Shown: positions 16,724 through 26,417, counted from the first letter of the stretch. The stretch: DNA of 36,569 nt from Streptomyces xanthochromogenes (GCF_014650455.1 NZ_BMUZ01000026.1:1-36569), one strand, 5' to 3'. The notes: a model not told the origin generated them from the sequence alone. A program made the numbers and translations.

Positions 16724-17899
16724 TCACGGGCCCGCCGGCTCGCTCCGGCCCACCACGTTGCCCGCCCGGTCGATGCAGATCACGTCCACCGTCACCGGCG
16801 CCCCGCGCAGCACGGACAGCGCCTCGTCGCGGGCCCGCGCGGCCACCAGGTCGCCCAGCCGGACGCCCGCCGCGGTGCACAACTGCAGTGCTGCCAGGCC
16901 CGTGTTGGCGTCCGCCACCTCGGCCGCGAGCGCCTCGCTCGCGCCGCCCCGGCGGGCGAGCTCGGCGAGGAAGGGCTTGTCCACCTGGGAGCGGGCCGAG
17001 TGCAGGTCGAGATGGCCCGCGGCCAGCTTCGACAGCTTGGCGAAGCCGCCGCAGATGGTGAGGCGGTCCACCGGATGACGGCGTACGTACTTGAGGACCG
17101 CGCCCGCGAAGTCGCCCATGTCGAGCAGGGCGTCCTCCGGCAGGCCGTGTTCCGCGACGACCGTCTTCTCCGACGTCGAGCCCGTGCAGCCCGCCACATG
17201 GGTGCGGCCCGCCGCCCGCGCCACGTCCACCCCGCGCCGGATCGAGTCGATCCAGGCCGAGCACGAGTACGGCACCACGATCCCGGTCGTGCCCAGGATG
17301 GACAGACCGCCCAGGATGCCCAGGCGCGGGTTCCAGGTCGAGCGGGCGATCTCCGCGCCGTGGTCCACCGAGATGGTGATCTCCACGTCCCCCGGGGCGC
17401 CGTGCCGTTCGGCCACCAGCGCCACGTGGTCGCGCATCATCTGGCGCGGCACCGGGTTGATCGCCGGTTCGCCCACCGGCAGCGGAAGGCCGGGGCGGGT
17501 GATCGTGCCCACCCCTTCGCCCGCCCGGAACACCACGCCCGAGCCGGGCGGAAGCAGCCGTACCGTCGAGCGGACCAGCGCGCCGTGGGTGACGTCCGGG
17601 TCGTCGCCCGCGTCCTTCACCACCGCCGCCATCGCATAACCGGCGGCCCCCTGCCCGGCGGCCCCCCGCCCGGCGGCCGGCTGCGCGGGGGCCAGTTCCT
17701 CGGCGGCCAGCGCGAACGCGGGGGTCTGGCCGCGCGGCAGCGTGATCGTCACCGGATCGGGGAAGTCGCCGGTCAGGAGCGCGGTGTACGCGGCCGTCGT
17801 GGCCGCGGTCGCGCAGGCACCGGTCGTCCAGCCGGGGCGCAGCCCGGTGTGCTTGAGTTGGGCGCCGCGGCCACCCTTCGCCTCACTCACGGAACTCAT
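16724..17899 (-). CDS. cbiD: Cobalt-precorrin-5B C1-methyltransferase
   Basis: This 391-residue CbiD protein methylates C1 during ring contraction chemistry. LRPGWTTGACATAAT near the N-terminus and the conserved TGIVVPYSCSAWIDSI and CTGSTSEK segments identify the family. The ATG at 17899 (MSSVSEAKG) is chosen; an in-frame start at 17914 would add five residues. CbiD belongs to the cobalt-early route, yet CobG and CobN of the oxygen-dependent route are in this locus. The hybrid is known in actinobacteria, which lack CobF. It is transcribed divergently from cobK with about 36 bp between starts. Confidence 0.93.
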   Translation of the reverse strand: MSSVSEAKGGRGAQLKHTGLRPGWTTGACATAATTAAYTALLTGDFPDPVTITLPRGQTPAFALAAEELAPAQPAAGRGAAGQGAAGYAMAAVVKDAGDDPDVTHGALVRSTVRLLPPGSGVVFRAGEGVGTITRPGLPLPVGEPAINPVPRQMMRDHVALVAERHGAPGDVEITISVDHGAEIARSTWNPRLGILGGLSILGTTGIVVPYSCSAWIDSIRRGVDVARAAGRTHVAGCTGSTSEKTVVAEHGLPEDALLDMGDFAGAVLKYVRRHPVDRLTICGGFAKLSKLAAGHLDLHSARSQVDKPFLAELARRGGASEALAAEVADANTGLAALQLCTAAGVRLGDLVAARARDEALSVLRGAPVTVDVICIDRAGNVVGRSEPAGP

Positions 17900-17935
17900 G
17901 GCCCTCGGCCTCACTCACGAACGGAACCCGATCCT

Positions 17936-18682
17936 GTGCACGTCTTGATTCTGGGGGGTACGGGCGAGGCCCGTCGGCTGGCGGGGCTGCTGTGCGACGC
18001 CGAGGTCACCTCACTGCGCGTGACGAGTTCGCTCGCCGGACGGGTCGCGGAGCCCCGGCTGCCGCCCGGCGAGGTCCGCGTCGGCGGGTTCGGCGGGCCC
18101 GAGGGGCTCGCCGCGTGGCTGCGTGCGCACGCGGTGGACGCGCTCATCGACGCCACCCACCCTTTCGCCGGGACGATCAGTTTCAACGCGGCGCGGGCCG
18201 CCGCCGAGGCCCATGTTCCCCTGCTCGCGCTGCGCCGGCCCGGCTGGGTCCCCGGCGCGGGCGACCGCTGGCATCCGGCGGGCTCCCTGGAGGAGGCCGC
18301 CGCCCTGCTGCCCGCGCTCGGCCGCCGCGTCTTCCTCACCACCGGACGCATGGGCCTGGCGGCCTTCGCCCGTCTCGACGCGCTGTGGTTCCTCATGCGG
18401 TCCGTGGACGCGCCCGAGCCGCCCTTCCCGGCCGCGATGGAGGTGCTGCTCGACCGCGGTCCCTTCACCCTCGAAGGGGAGCGGGAGGTGCTGCGGACGC
18501 ACCGGATCGACGTCCTCGTCACCAAGGACAGCGGGGGCGCGGCCACCGCGCCCAAGCTCGCCGCCGCCCGCGAGGCGGGGATTCCCGTCGTCGTGGTACG
18601 CCGGCCGCCCGTGCCGGACGGGGTCGAGAGGGCGGCCACCCCCGAGGAGGCGGCCGCCTGGGTGCGCCGGTTCACCGGGTGA
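17936..18682 (+). CDS. cobK: Precorrin-6A reductase
   Basis: This 248-residue protein begins VHVLILGGTGEARRLAGLL, the CobK/CbiJ nucleotide-binding start. LIDATHPFA (about 72-80), TTGRMGL and the C-terminal VTKDSGG are family signatures. It reduces precorrin-6A to precorrin-6B with NADPH. The GTG at 17936 is the only sensible start before the conserved first strand. It is a single plus-strand gene set between minus-strand cbiD and cobIJ and ends 22 bp from the cobIJ end. Confidence 0.92.
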   Translation: MHVLILGGTGEARRLAGLLCDAEVTSLRVTSSLAGRVAEPRLPPGEVRVGGFGGPEGLAAWLRAHAVDALIDATHPFAGTISFNAARAAAEAHVPLLALRRPGWVPGAGDRWHPAGSLEEAAALLPALGRRVFLTTGRMGLAAFARLDALWFLMRSVDAPEPPFPAAMEVLLDRGPFTLEGEREVLRTHRIDVLVTKDSGGAATAPKLAAAREAGIPVVVVRRPPVPDGVERAATPEEAAAWVRRFTG

Positions 18683-18704
18683 CCCCGTCCGGACGGTCGG
18701 TGGC

Positions 18705-20210
18705 TCAGCCCTCCGGGTAGCGGCGCGGGGTCCAGACGATCTCCTCGCCGTCGCCGCGCCGGACCGTGCGGGTCTGCGACGAGCCGACGAGCAGGATCGT
18801 GCGCATGTCGACCTCGGCCGGGTCCAGATCGGTCAGGCGCACGATGCGGACCCGCTCGGTGGGGCCGCCCACGTCCCGGGCGACCACGACCGGGGTGTCC
18901 GGCAAGCGGTGCTCCAGGAGCAGCTCGCGGGCCTTGGCGACCTGCCAAGTGCGGCTCGTGGAGCCGGGGTTGTAGAGCGCGAGCACCAGATCGGCGGAGG
19001 CCGCCGCGTCCAGCCGCTCCGCGATGACGTCCCACGGCTTGAGCCGGTCGGAGAGCGAGATCGTCGCGTAGTCGTGGCCGAGCGGGGCGCCCGCGCGGGC
19101 GGCGGCCACGTTCGCCGCGGTCACCCCCGGCAGGACCCGCACGGGGACCTGCGCGTACTCGGGCTGCGAGGCGACTTCGAGTACGGCGGTGGCCATCGCG
19201 AAGATGCCCGGGTCGCCGCCCGACACCACGGCAACCCGCCTGCCCCGCATGGCCAGTTGGAGGGCGAACTCGGCGCGCTCGGACTCCACCTTGTTGTCCG
19301 AGCCGTGCCGCAGCTGCCCGGGACGCTCCGGCACCCGGTCCACGTACGTGGTGTAGCCGACGATGTCGTCGGCGGCGGCGAGGGCGCCGCGCGACTCGGG
19401 GGTCAGCCACAGCGGCCCGGCCGGACCGGTGCCGACGACCACGACCTCGCCGCGCTCACGCACGGGCGGCGTGGCGTCGATGCGGCTCGGCAGCACCGCG
19501 ACGGAGAAGTACGGCACCGACTCGGCCTCGATGTCGGCGAGCCGGCCCGTGCGCTCGCCCGCCATGGTGGCGCGCTCCACGTACCGCGCCTCGTCCAGGC
19601 GCCCCGAACGCTCAAGTGCCCGGCGGACCTTGGTGAAGGTGCGGCCCAGCTTCATCACCACCGCCGAGTCGGTGGCGGCCAGCCGTGCGGTGAGCTCCTC
19701 CTCCGGCAGCGTGCCGGGCAGGATCGTGAGCACCTCCTCGGCCTCCACCAACGGCTCCCCGAGCCGGGCGGCCGCGGCGCTCACCGACGTCACACCGGGG
19801 ATCACCTCGGTCGGGTAGCGGTGTGCGAGCCGCTTGTGCATGTGCTGGTACGAGCCGTAGAACAGCGGGTCGCCCTCGGCGAGCACGGCGACCGTGCGGC
19901 CCGCGTCGAGGTGCTCGGCCAGGCGCGCCGAGGCCTCCTCGTAGAAGTCGTTCAGGGCGCCCCGGTAGCCGCCGGGATGATCGGTGGTCTCCACGGTGAG
20001 CGGGTAGACCAGCTTCTCCTCGATGTGGTCGGCACGGATGTGCTTCGCCGCGATCGAGCGCGCTATGGAACGGCCGTGCCGCGCCGAGTGGTACGCCACC
20101 ACGTCCGCCTCGGCGATGGCCTCCACCGCGCGCACCGTCATCAGGGACGGGTCGCCCGGCCCGAGGCCGACTCCGTAGAGACGGCCGGCCGTGCTGCTGT
20201 TCTCGCTCAT
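18705..20210 (-). CDS. cobIJ: CobI-CobJ fusion: precorrin-2 C20- and precorrin-3B C17-methyltransferase
   Basis: This 501-residue protein joins two tetrapyrrole methylases. The N-terminal half (about 1-245; GRLYGVGLGPGDPSLMTVRA, LAEGDPLFYGSY) is CobI, which methylates C20 of precorrin-2. The C-terminal half (about 250-500; VVVVGTGPAGPLWLTPES, VVSGGDPGIFAMA) is CobJ, which methylates C17 with ring contraction. The fusion is usual in actinobacteria. The ATG at 20210 overlaps the cobH stop by four bases, giving a coupled cobG-cobH-cobIJ unit. Confidence 0.93.
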   Translation of the reverse strand: MSENSSTAGRLYGVGLGPGDPSLMTVRAVEAIAEADVVAYHSARHGRSIARSIAAKHIRADHIEEKLVYPLTVETTDHPGGYRGALNDFYEEASARLAEHLDAGRTVAVLAEGDPLFYGSYQHMHKRLAHRYPTEVIPGVTSVSAAAARLGEPLVEAEEVLTILPGTLPEEELTARLAATDSAVVMKLGRTFTKVRRALERSGRLDEARYVERATMAGERTGRLADIEAESVPYFSVAVLPSRIDATPPVRERGEVVVVGTGPAGPLWLTPESRGALAAADDIVGYTTYVDRVPERPGQLRHGSDNKVESERAEFALQLAMRGRRVAVVSGGDPGIFAMATAVLEVASQPEYAQVPVRVLPGVTAANVAAARAGAPLGHDYATISLSDRLKPWDVIAERLDAAASADLVLALYNPGSTSRTWQVAKARELLLEHRLPDTPVVVARDVGGPTERVRIVRLTDLDPAEVDMRTILLVGSSQTRTVRRGDGEEIVWTPRRYPEG

Positions 20211-20848
20211 TCCGCCTCGCTCGCGATCGCGTTGAGGGCGGCCGCGGCGATCGCGCTGCCGCCGCGCCGGCCCCGTACCACCAGGTGTTCCAGGCCCGAG
20301 GGGTGCGCGGCGAGCGCGTCCTTGGACTCGGCCGCGCCGATGAAGCCGACCGGTACGCCGATGACGGCCGCCGGACGGGGGGCGCCCTCCTCGATCATTT
20401 CGAGCAGCCGGAACAGGGCGGTGGGCGCGTTGCCGACGGCCACGACCGCGCCGTCGAGCCGGTCGCGCCACAGCTCAAGGGCGGCGGCGCTGCGCGTGGT
20501 GCCGAGCTTCGCGGCGAGGTCGGGCACCGACGGGTCGTTCAGGGTGCACAGCACCTCGTTGTCGGCGGGCAGCCGCTTGCGGGTCACCCCGCTGGCGACC
20601 ATCCGCGCGTCGCACAGGATCGGCGCGCCCGCGCGCAGCGCCTCGCGGGCCCGGGCCACGACGCCGGGCGTCCAGCCGAGGTCGCGGGTCAGGTCCGTCA
20701 TGCCACAGGCGTGGATCATGCGGACCGCGACCTGGCTCACGTCGGCGGGCAGCCCGCCGAGGTCCGCCTCGGCGCGGATCGTGGCAAAGGACTGGCGGTA
20801 GATCTCCGCGCCGTCCTTCTCGTAGTCGAACACTGTGCTCTCGCTCAT
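20207..20848 (-). CDS. cobH: Precorrin-8X methylmutase
   Basis: This 213-residue CobH/CbiC protein moves the methyl from C11 to C12 to form hydrogenobyrinate. The conserved VAVRMIHACGMTDL, APILCDARMVASG and the C-terminal GNAPTALFRLLE with PAAVIGVPVGFIGA are all present. The ATG at 20848 (MSESTVFDY) is chosen; the frame is open further upstream but without conserved sequence. It follows cobG with about 67 bp between them and overlaps cobIJ by ATGA. Confidence 0.93.
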   Translation of the reverse strand: MSESTVFDYEKDGAEIYRQSFATIRAEADLGGLPADVSQVAVRMIHACGMTDLTRDLGWTPGVVARAREALRAGAPILCDARMVASGVTRKRLPADNEVLCTLNDPSVPDLAAKLGTTRSAAALELWRDRLDGAVVAVGNAPTALFRLLEMIEEGAPRPAAVIGVPVGFIGAAESKDALAAHPSGLEHLVVRGRRGGSAIAAAALNAIASEAE

Positions 20849-20915
20849 CTCGTCGTGGTCCCCGTCGCCGGCGTGCCCGTTGTCGCTTTCCTGTGTGTGC
20901 CGGCTGGTGCGGCGC

Positions 20916-22235
20916 TCATCGTCCGCCGCCTCGCGCCCGGCCGATGGTGTCCGACAACTCGCCTTCTCCATACGGCAGTTGCTGCTCGGCCGCGCCGCTC
21001 CGTGCCGTCACCGTGTAGCGGCCGTCGGCGGTCGCGGTCACGTCCACCCAGTCGCCGTGCGGATGCCCGCAGCGGCGTTCGCACCCGGACCAGTAGACCG
21101 GCAGGCCGCCGGTGCCCGGCAGGGCGTCGCGGCGGACGTCGGCCAGCGCCTTCGCGCAGCCGGGCCGCCCGGTGCACGCCCCGACCCCGCTCCACGGGGA
21201 GCCGGGGCCGGTGATGAACCCGGCGGCGCCGAGGTCTCCCAGCCGCTCGTGGGCGCCGCGCTCGTCGAAGCCGGGGACGACGAATCCGCGCCACGGCGTG
21301 ATCCTGACCTCACCGCCGGGGCCGGCGAGCGCCCGCAGCTGCGCGCTGGTCACCCGGCCGAGCACGGGCGCCACGAGTACGGCGTACGTGCCGTCGGGGC
21401 CGGGCGCGACGCCGGGCCGCGGGGCGCTCGCGGGCACCGTCCGCGGTACGGGGGCGGGCTCGGCCGGGATGCCCGCGCGGGCCAGGGCGGCGGCGAGGTC
21501 CACCTCGTGGCCCCGGGGCAGCTCGCGCACCCGCCAGGCGCCGGTGCCCGCGGAGTCCGCGGCGGCGAGGAAGGCGCGGGCGGCGGCGAGGGCGGCGCGG
21601 GGGGCGTCGGCGGCGGCCACGCGCAGGGGGGCCGCCCCTCCGGTCCGGACGAGTGCCGCACCCTCCCCCTGTGCGAGCAAGGTCACATCGCCGCCGAGGC
21701 CGGTGACGTCGCCGCGGCCGTCGTCCAGGGCGAACAGAAAGCGCCCCGACAGGGCGGTGGTCCAGTCCTGGGCGCACAGCAGCGCGTCCAGCTCGCGCAG
21801 CCAGGAGTGCAGGCCGCCGTGGCCGAGGCCGTCCAGGCCGGCCAGCGGGGACGCCACGATGTTGCGTACGCGCTCGTGCCGCTCGGAGGGCAACAGGGCG
21901 GTGTGGCGCAGGAGTTCGGCGAGGCCGTTGCCGCAGTGGTCACCGATGCCGCGGAGCTCGGTGTTGCCGCGCGAGGTGATGCCGAGGTGGCCGTCCCCGT
22001 ACCGCTCGGCCGCGACGGCCAGCGCCTCCACCTGACGGTTCGTCAAGATGCCGCCGGGCAGGCGGAGTCGGGCCAGTTTCCCGTCGTCGGCGGTGTGCAG
22101 CCGGAGGGCGCCGGGGCAGGCGTCGTCGCGGTCCCGCACGACGGGGCCGGGCGCGACTTCGCCCGGGGTGCCCCCTATGGGGGGTTCGCCCTGGTTGGGG
22201 GGTGTTGAGGAGGGGGGCGGCATGGCGGCGAGCAT
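20916..22235 (-). CDS. cobG: Precorrin-3B synthase (CobG-type siroheme/4Fe-4S oxygenase)
   Basis: This protein of about 439 residues from the nitrite/sulfite reductase superfamily oxidises precorrin-3A to precorrin-3B with oxygen. The half-repeats start with LRLPGGILTNRQVEALA and ITPWRGFVVPG. The cluster-binding cysteines appear late as CTGRPGC (Cx5C) and GCERRCGHP (Cx3C). The start is uncertain: ATGs at 22235 and 22223 are both possible and neither has a clear ribosome binding site. It is divergent from cobN and no cobalamin riboswitch is seen on this strand. Confidence 0.9.
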   Translation of the reverse strand: MLAAMPPPSSTPPNQGEPPIGGTPGEVAPGPVVRDRDDACPGALRLHTADDGKLARLRLPGGILTNRQVEALAVAAERYGDGHLGITSRGNTELRGIGDHCGNGLAELLRHTALLPSERHERVRNIVASPLAGLDGLGHGGLHSWLRELDALLCAQDWTTALSGRFLFALDDGRGDVTGLGGDVTLLAQGEGAALVRTGGAAPLRVAAADAPRAALAAARAFLAAADSAGTGAWRVRELPRGHEVDLAAALARAGIPAEPAPVPRTVPASAPRPGVAPGPDGTYAVLVAPVLGRVTSAQLRALAGPGGEVRITPWRGFVVPGFDERGAHERLGDLGAAGFITGPGSPWSGVGACTGRPGCAKALADVRRDALPGTGGLPVYWSGCERRCGHPHGDWVDVTATADGRYTVTARSGAAEQQLPYGEGELSDTIGRARGGGR

Positions 22236-22345
22236 ACCCAGGGGGGAGGCGGTGGCCACGCCGGGAGTGGTCCGGGTGCCGGTCGGCTGCCGGGGCGCCG
22301 CCCCGGACCCCGTTCGCGCCTCGGCGGCGCGCGGGGCTGTGACAT

Positions 22346-22361
22346 GTGCGGCTCCGCCGCG
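22346..22361 (+). repeat. Dispersed intergenic element GTGCGGCTCCGCCGCG, copy 1
   Basis: The same 16 bases occur at 32817-32832, also between genes. It forms a GCGGC-TCC-GCCGC mini-hairpin and belongs to the GC-rich dispersed intergenic DNA seen elsewhere in this window. Confidence 0.55.
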
Positions 22362-22519
22362 TGGGCGCGACCAGCCCCGCACGGTCCGCAGCCGAACGCA
22401 CACGAGCCGCTCCCCGCCCCGGGAGGGTCCGCACCCCCCCCGCACCCCCCGGGCCGGAGGCCCCCGCACCCCCAACCACCCCGCGCCCAGAAGCGCGGGC
22501 GACCGGGGTAGCTACTATG

Positions 22520-22690
22520 CAGGCGGCGCCGGCGACGGCGGCAGGGGAGGAAGCCCGGTGGGAATCCGGCGCGGTCCCGCCACTGTGAGCCCGGACCGAG
22601 GTCAGCTCGGAGACCGGGTGAGTCAGGAACTCCCCCTCCCAGGCCAGGGAAGCCTCCCCGGCTCGGGAGACCCATTCCGACACCACCCGG
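22520..22690 (+). ncRNA. Cobalamin riboswitch upstream of cobN
   Basis: Class I cobalamin riboswitch hallmarks are in order: AGCCCGGTGGGAATCC at 22552-22567, the near-invariant B12-box core GCCACTGTGA at 22579-22588, and the 3' GAGTCAGGAAC at 22620-22630. Edges are approximate. Downstream, GC-rich pairings (for example GGGGCG with its partner in CACCCCG at about 22689-22705) sit next to the cobN ribosome binding site GAGGAAGG (22705-22712). Translational sequestration when B12 is bound is likely. It controls the cobaltochelatase subunit. Confidence 0.92.
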
Positions 22691-22723
22691 GGCGCGGACA
22701 CCCCGAGGAAGGCCTGACGCCGC

Positions 22724-25700
22724 ATGCTGCACACGTCCGGGGAGCCCGCAGAGGACCCCCGCCCCATCCTGCTCCTGTCGACGTCCGACACCGACCTGCT
22801 CTCCGCCCGCGCGGCCGACGGCCCGGTGCCCTACCGGTTCGCGAACCCGTCCCGCCTCGCGCTCGACACCCTGCCCGCGCTCCTCGACGGCGTCGGCCTC
22901 GTCGTCGTACGCCTCCTCGGCGGCGTGCGCGCCTGGCAGGACGGCCTGGACCAGCTGACCGCGAGCGGCCTGCCCGTCGTCGTCCTGACCGGCGAACAGG
23001 CCCCGGACGCCCAGCTGATGGCGGCCTCCACCGTGCCGGTCGGCATCGCCGCGGAGGCGCACGCCTACCTCGCGCACGGCGGCCCCGCCAACCTCGACCA
23101 GCTCGCCCGGTTCCTGTCCGACACCGTGCTGCTCACCGGCCACGGCTTCGAGCCGCCCGCGCCCGCCCCGTCCTGGGGCCCGCTGGAGCGCACCGCCCGA
23201 CCGGTCGAGGGGCCCGTCGTCGCGGTGCTCTACTACCGCGCCCACCACATGAGCGGCAACACCGCCTTCGTGGACACCCTGTGCGGCGCGATCGAGGACG
23301 CCGGGGGCCGCCCGCTCCCGCTGTACGTGTCCTCGCTGCGCGACCCCGAGCCCGCGCTCATCGACGAGCTGCGCGCCGCCGACGCCATCGTCACCACCGT
23401 CCTCGCGGCCGGCGGCACCAAGCCGGCCACCGCCTCGGCGGGCGGCGACGACGAATCCTGGGACGCGGGCGCGCTCAGCGGCCTGGACGTACCGATCCTG
23501 CAGGCGCTCTGCCTCACCGGCTCGCGCAGCGCCTGGGAGGAGAACGACGAGGGCGTGTCGCCGCTCGACGCGGCCAGCCAGATCGCCGTCCCCGAGTTCG
23601 ACGGCCGCCTGATCACCGTGCCGTTCTCCTTCAAGGAGATCGACGCCGACGGCCTGCCCGCCTACGTCGCCGACGCCGAGCGCTCCGCCCGCGCCGCCGG
23701 GATCGCGGTCCGTCACGCCCGCCTCAAGCACATCCCGGCCGCCGACAAGCGCATAGCGCTCGTGCTCTCCGCGTACCCGACCAAGCACTCCCGCATCGGC
23801 AACGCCGTCGGCCTCGACACCCCGGCCAGCGCCGTCGCACTCCTTCGCCGACTGCGCGCCGAGGGCTACGACTTCGGCCCCGAGGACGAGATCCCGGGCC
23901 TGGTCTCCGGCGACGGCGACGAGCTGATCCGTGCCCTCATCGACGCGGGCGGTCACGACCAGGACTGGCTCACCGAGGAGCAGCTGGCCGCCAACCCGGT
24001 CCGCATCCCGGCCGCCGACTACAAGCGCTGGTACGCGACGCTGCCCGAGGAACTGCGCACGAACGTCGAGCAGCACTGGGGCCCGCCGCCCGGCGAGATG
24101 TTCCTCGACCGCTCCCGCAACCCCGAGGGCGACATCGTCCTCGCGGCCCTGCGCCGCGGCAACCTGCTGATCCTCATTCAGCCCCCGCGCGGCTTCGGCG
24201 AGAACCCGATCGCGATCTACCACGACCCCGATCTGCCGCCCTCGCACCACTACTTGGCGGCCTACCGCTGGATCGCGGCGAGCGCCGCCGACAGCGGATT
24301 CGGCGCCGACGCGATGATCCACCTGGGCAAGCACGGCAACCTGGAGTGGCTGCCCGGCAAGAACGCGGGCCTGTCCGCCGCCTGCGGCCCCGACGCCGCA
24401 CTCGGCGACCTGCCGCTGGTCTACCCGTTCCTGGTCAACGACCCGGGCGAGGGCACCCAGGCAAAGCGCCGCGTGCACGCCACGCTCATCGACCACCTCG
24501 TGCCGCCGATGGCCCGCGCCGACTCCTACGGAGACATCGCGCGCCTGGAGCAACTCCTCGACGAGCACGCCCAGATCGCGTCCATGGACCCCGCCAAGCT
24601 CCCCGCGATCCGCGCCCAGATCTGGACCCTGATCCAGGCCGCGAAGCTCGACCACGACCTCGGGCTCGAAGACCGCCCCCAGGACGAGGGCTTCGACGAG
24701 TTCATCATGCATCTCGACGGCTGGCTCTGCGAGATCAAGGACGTCCAGATCCGCGACGGCCTGCACGTCCTCGGCAACGCACCGGCCGGCGCCGACCGCG
24801 TCAACCTCGTCCTCGCCATCCTGCGCGCCCGCCAGATCTGGGGCGGCACCACCGCCCTGCCAGGACTGCGCGAAGCCCTCGGCCTCGACGAGTCCGCCGC
24901 CACCCGCACCAGCGCCGACGAGGCCGAGGAACAGGCCCGCGCCCTGGTCCAGTTGATGGACGACGCCGACTGGGACCTCGCCGCGATCCCCGCCGACCAG
25001 CCCCAACAGGTCCGCGCCATCCTGGAGTTCGCCGCCCGCGAGGTCGTGCCGCGCCTCGCCGCGACCACCGCCGAACTCGACCACACCGTGCACGCCCTGA
25101 ACGGCGGCTTCGTCCCGGCAGGCCCCTCGGGCTCACCGCTCCGAGGCCTGGTCAACGTGCTGCCGACCGGCCGCAACTTCTACTCCGTCGACCCCAAGGC
25201 CGTCCCCTCCCGGCTCGCCTGGGAGACCGGACAGGCCCTCGCCGAATCGCTGGCCAACCGCTACCGCACCGACAACGGCGACTGGCCGACCTCGGTCGGG
25301 CTCTCCCTGTGGGGCACGAGCGCGATGCGCACGGCCGGCGACGACGTGGCCGAGGCCATGGCGCTGCTCGGCGTCCGGCCCGTCTGGGACGACGCCTCCC
25401 GCCGGGTCACCGGCCTGGAGCCCATCCCGCTCGACGAGCTGGGCCGCCCCCGCATCGACGTCACCCTGCGCATCTCGGGCTTCTTCCGCGACGCCTTCCC
25501 GCACACCATCGGCCTGCTCGACGACGCGGTGCGCCTCGCCGCCTCCCTGGAGGAGCCCGCCGAGCAGAACTACGTCCGCGCCCACACCCAGGCCGACCTC
25601 GCCGAGCACGGCGACGAACGCCGGGCCACCACCCGCATCTTCGGCTCCCGCCCCGGCACCTACGGCGCGGGCCTGCTCCAGCTCATCGACTCCCGCGACT

Positions 25701-26353
25701 GGCGCACCGACGCCGACCTCGCCGAGGTCTACACGGTCTGGGGCGGTTACGCCTACGGCCGCGAGCTCGACGGGCGCCCGGCCCGGGACGAGATGGAGAC
25801 GGCGTACAAGCGGATCGCGGTCGCGGCGAAGAACACCGACACCCGCGAGCACGACATCGCCGACTCGGACGACTACTTCCAGTACCACGGCGGCATGGTG
25901 GCCACCGTCCGCGCCCTGCGCGGCACCGCCCCCGAGGCCTACATCGGCGACTCGACGCGCCCCGAGACGGTCAAGACCCGCACCCTGGTCGAGGAGACCA
26001 GCAGGGTCTTCCGGGCCCGGGTCGTCAACCCCAAGTGGATCGAGGCGATGCGTCGCCACGGCTACAAGGGCGCCTTCGAACTCGCCGCCACCGTGGACTA
26101 CTTGTTCGGCTACGACGCCACGACCGGCGTGGTCGCCGACTGGATGTACGACAAGTTGACCGAGACGTACGTCCTGGACCCGGCCAACCGCGAGTTCCTC
26201 CAGAACGCCAACCCCTGGGCCCTGCACGGCATCGCGGAACGCCTCCTGGAGGCCGAGTCCCGCGGCATGTGGGCCAAGCCCGACCCGGCCGTGCTCGAAG
26301 CGCTGCGGCAGGTCTACCTGGAGACCGAGGGCGACCTGGAGGACCAGGACTGA
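22724..26353 (+). CDS. cobN: Cobaltochelatase subunit CobN
   Basis: This 1209-residue protein is the large catalytic subunit of the ATP-dependent aerobic cobaltochelatase, which puts cobalt into hydrogenobyrinate a,c-diamide. The length fits the family. Conserved stretches include HLGKHGNLEWLPGKN (about 530-545), YPFLVNDPGEGTQAKRR and the late SGFFRDAFPHTIGLLDDAV. The ATG at 22724 has GAGGAAGG 11 bases upstream, directly after the riboswitch. The ATPase subunits CobS and CobT (or ChlI/D-type partners) are not in this window. Third-position GC is high throughout and no frameshift is seen. Confidence 0.95.
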   Translation: MLHTSGEPAEDPRPILLLSTSDTDLLSARAADGPVPYRFANPSRLALDTLPALLDGVGLVVVRLLGGVRAWQDGLDQLTASGLPVVVLTGEQAPDAQLMAASTVPVGIAAEAHAYLAHGGPANLDQLARFLSDTVLLTGHGFEPPAPAPSWGPLERTARPVEGPVVAVLYYRAHHMSGNTAFVDTLCGAIEDAGGRPLPLYVSSLRDPEPALIDELRAADAIVTTVLAAGGTKPATASAGGDDESWDAGALSGLDVPILQALCLTGSRSAWEENDEGVSPLDAASQIAVPEFDGRLITVPFSFKEIDADGLPAYVADAERSARAAGIAVRHARLKHIPAADKRIALVLSAYPTKHSRIGNAVGLDTPASAVALLRRLRAEGYDFGPEDEIPGLVSGDGDELIRALIDAGGHDQDWLTEEQLAANPVRIPAADYKRWYATLPEELRTNVEQHWGPPPGEMFLDRSRNPEGDIVLAALRRGNLLILIQPPRGFGENPIAIYHDPDLPPSHHYLAAYRWIAASAADSGFGADAMIHLGKHGNLEWLPGKNAGLSAACGPDAALGDLPLVYPFLVNDPGEGTQAKRRVHATLIDHLVPPMARADSYGDIARLEQLLDEHAQIASMDPAKLPAIRAQIWTLIQAAKLDHDLGLEDRPQDEGFDEFIMHLDGWLCEIKDVQIRDGLHVLGNAPAGADRVNLVLAILRARQIWGGTTALPGLREALGLDESAATRTSADEAEEQARALVQLMDDADWDLAAIPADQPQQVRAILEFAAREVVPRLAATTAELDHTVHALNGGFVPAGPSGSPLRGLVNVLPTGRNFYSVDPKAVPSRLAWETGQALAESLANRYRTDNGDWPTSVGLSLWGTSAMRTAGDDVAEAMALLGVRPVWDDASRRVTGLEPIPLDELGRPRIDVTLRISGFFRDAFPHTIGLLDDAVRLAASLEEPAEQNYVRAHTQADLAEHGDERRATTRIFGSRPGTYGAGLLQLIDSRDWRTDADLAEVYTVWGGYAYGRELDGRPARDEMETAYKRIAVAAKNTDTREHDIADSDDYFQYHGGMVATVRALRGTAPEAYIGDSTRPETVKTRTLVEETSRVFRARVVNPKWIEAMRRHGYKGAFELAATVDYLFGYDATTGVVADWMYDKLTETYVLDPANREFLQNANPWALHGIAERLLEAESRGMWAKPDPAVLEALRQVYLETEGDLEDQD

Positions 26354-26381
26354 ACGGGTAGGAACGGTGTACGGACGCACA

Positions 26382-26417
26382 GGGGCGGGCCCGGGTCGCG
26401 AAGACCGGGCCCGCCCC
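26382..26417. terminator. Bidirectional terminator between cobN and the sigma-CAP gene
   Basis: A 13-bp stem (26382-26394 with 26405-26417) has a 10-base loop. It lies in the 79-bp gap between two convergent stop codons. Confidence 0.75.

Noticed and set aside
22048..26361. 1437-codon plus-strand frame overlapping cobN
   Set aside because: It crosses the riboswitch and shows only Arg/Pro/Gly-rich sequence. The cobN frame has the conserved motifs.
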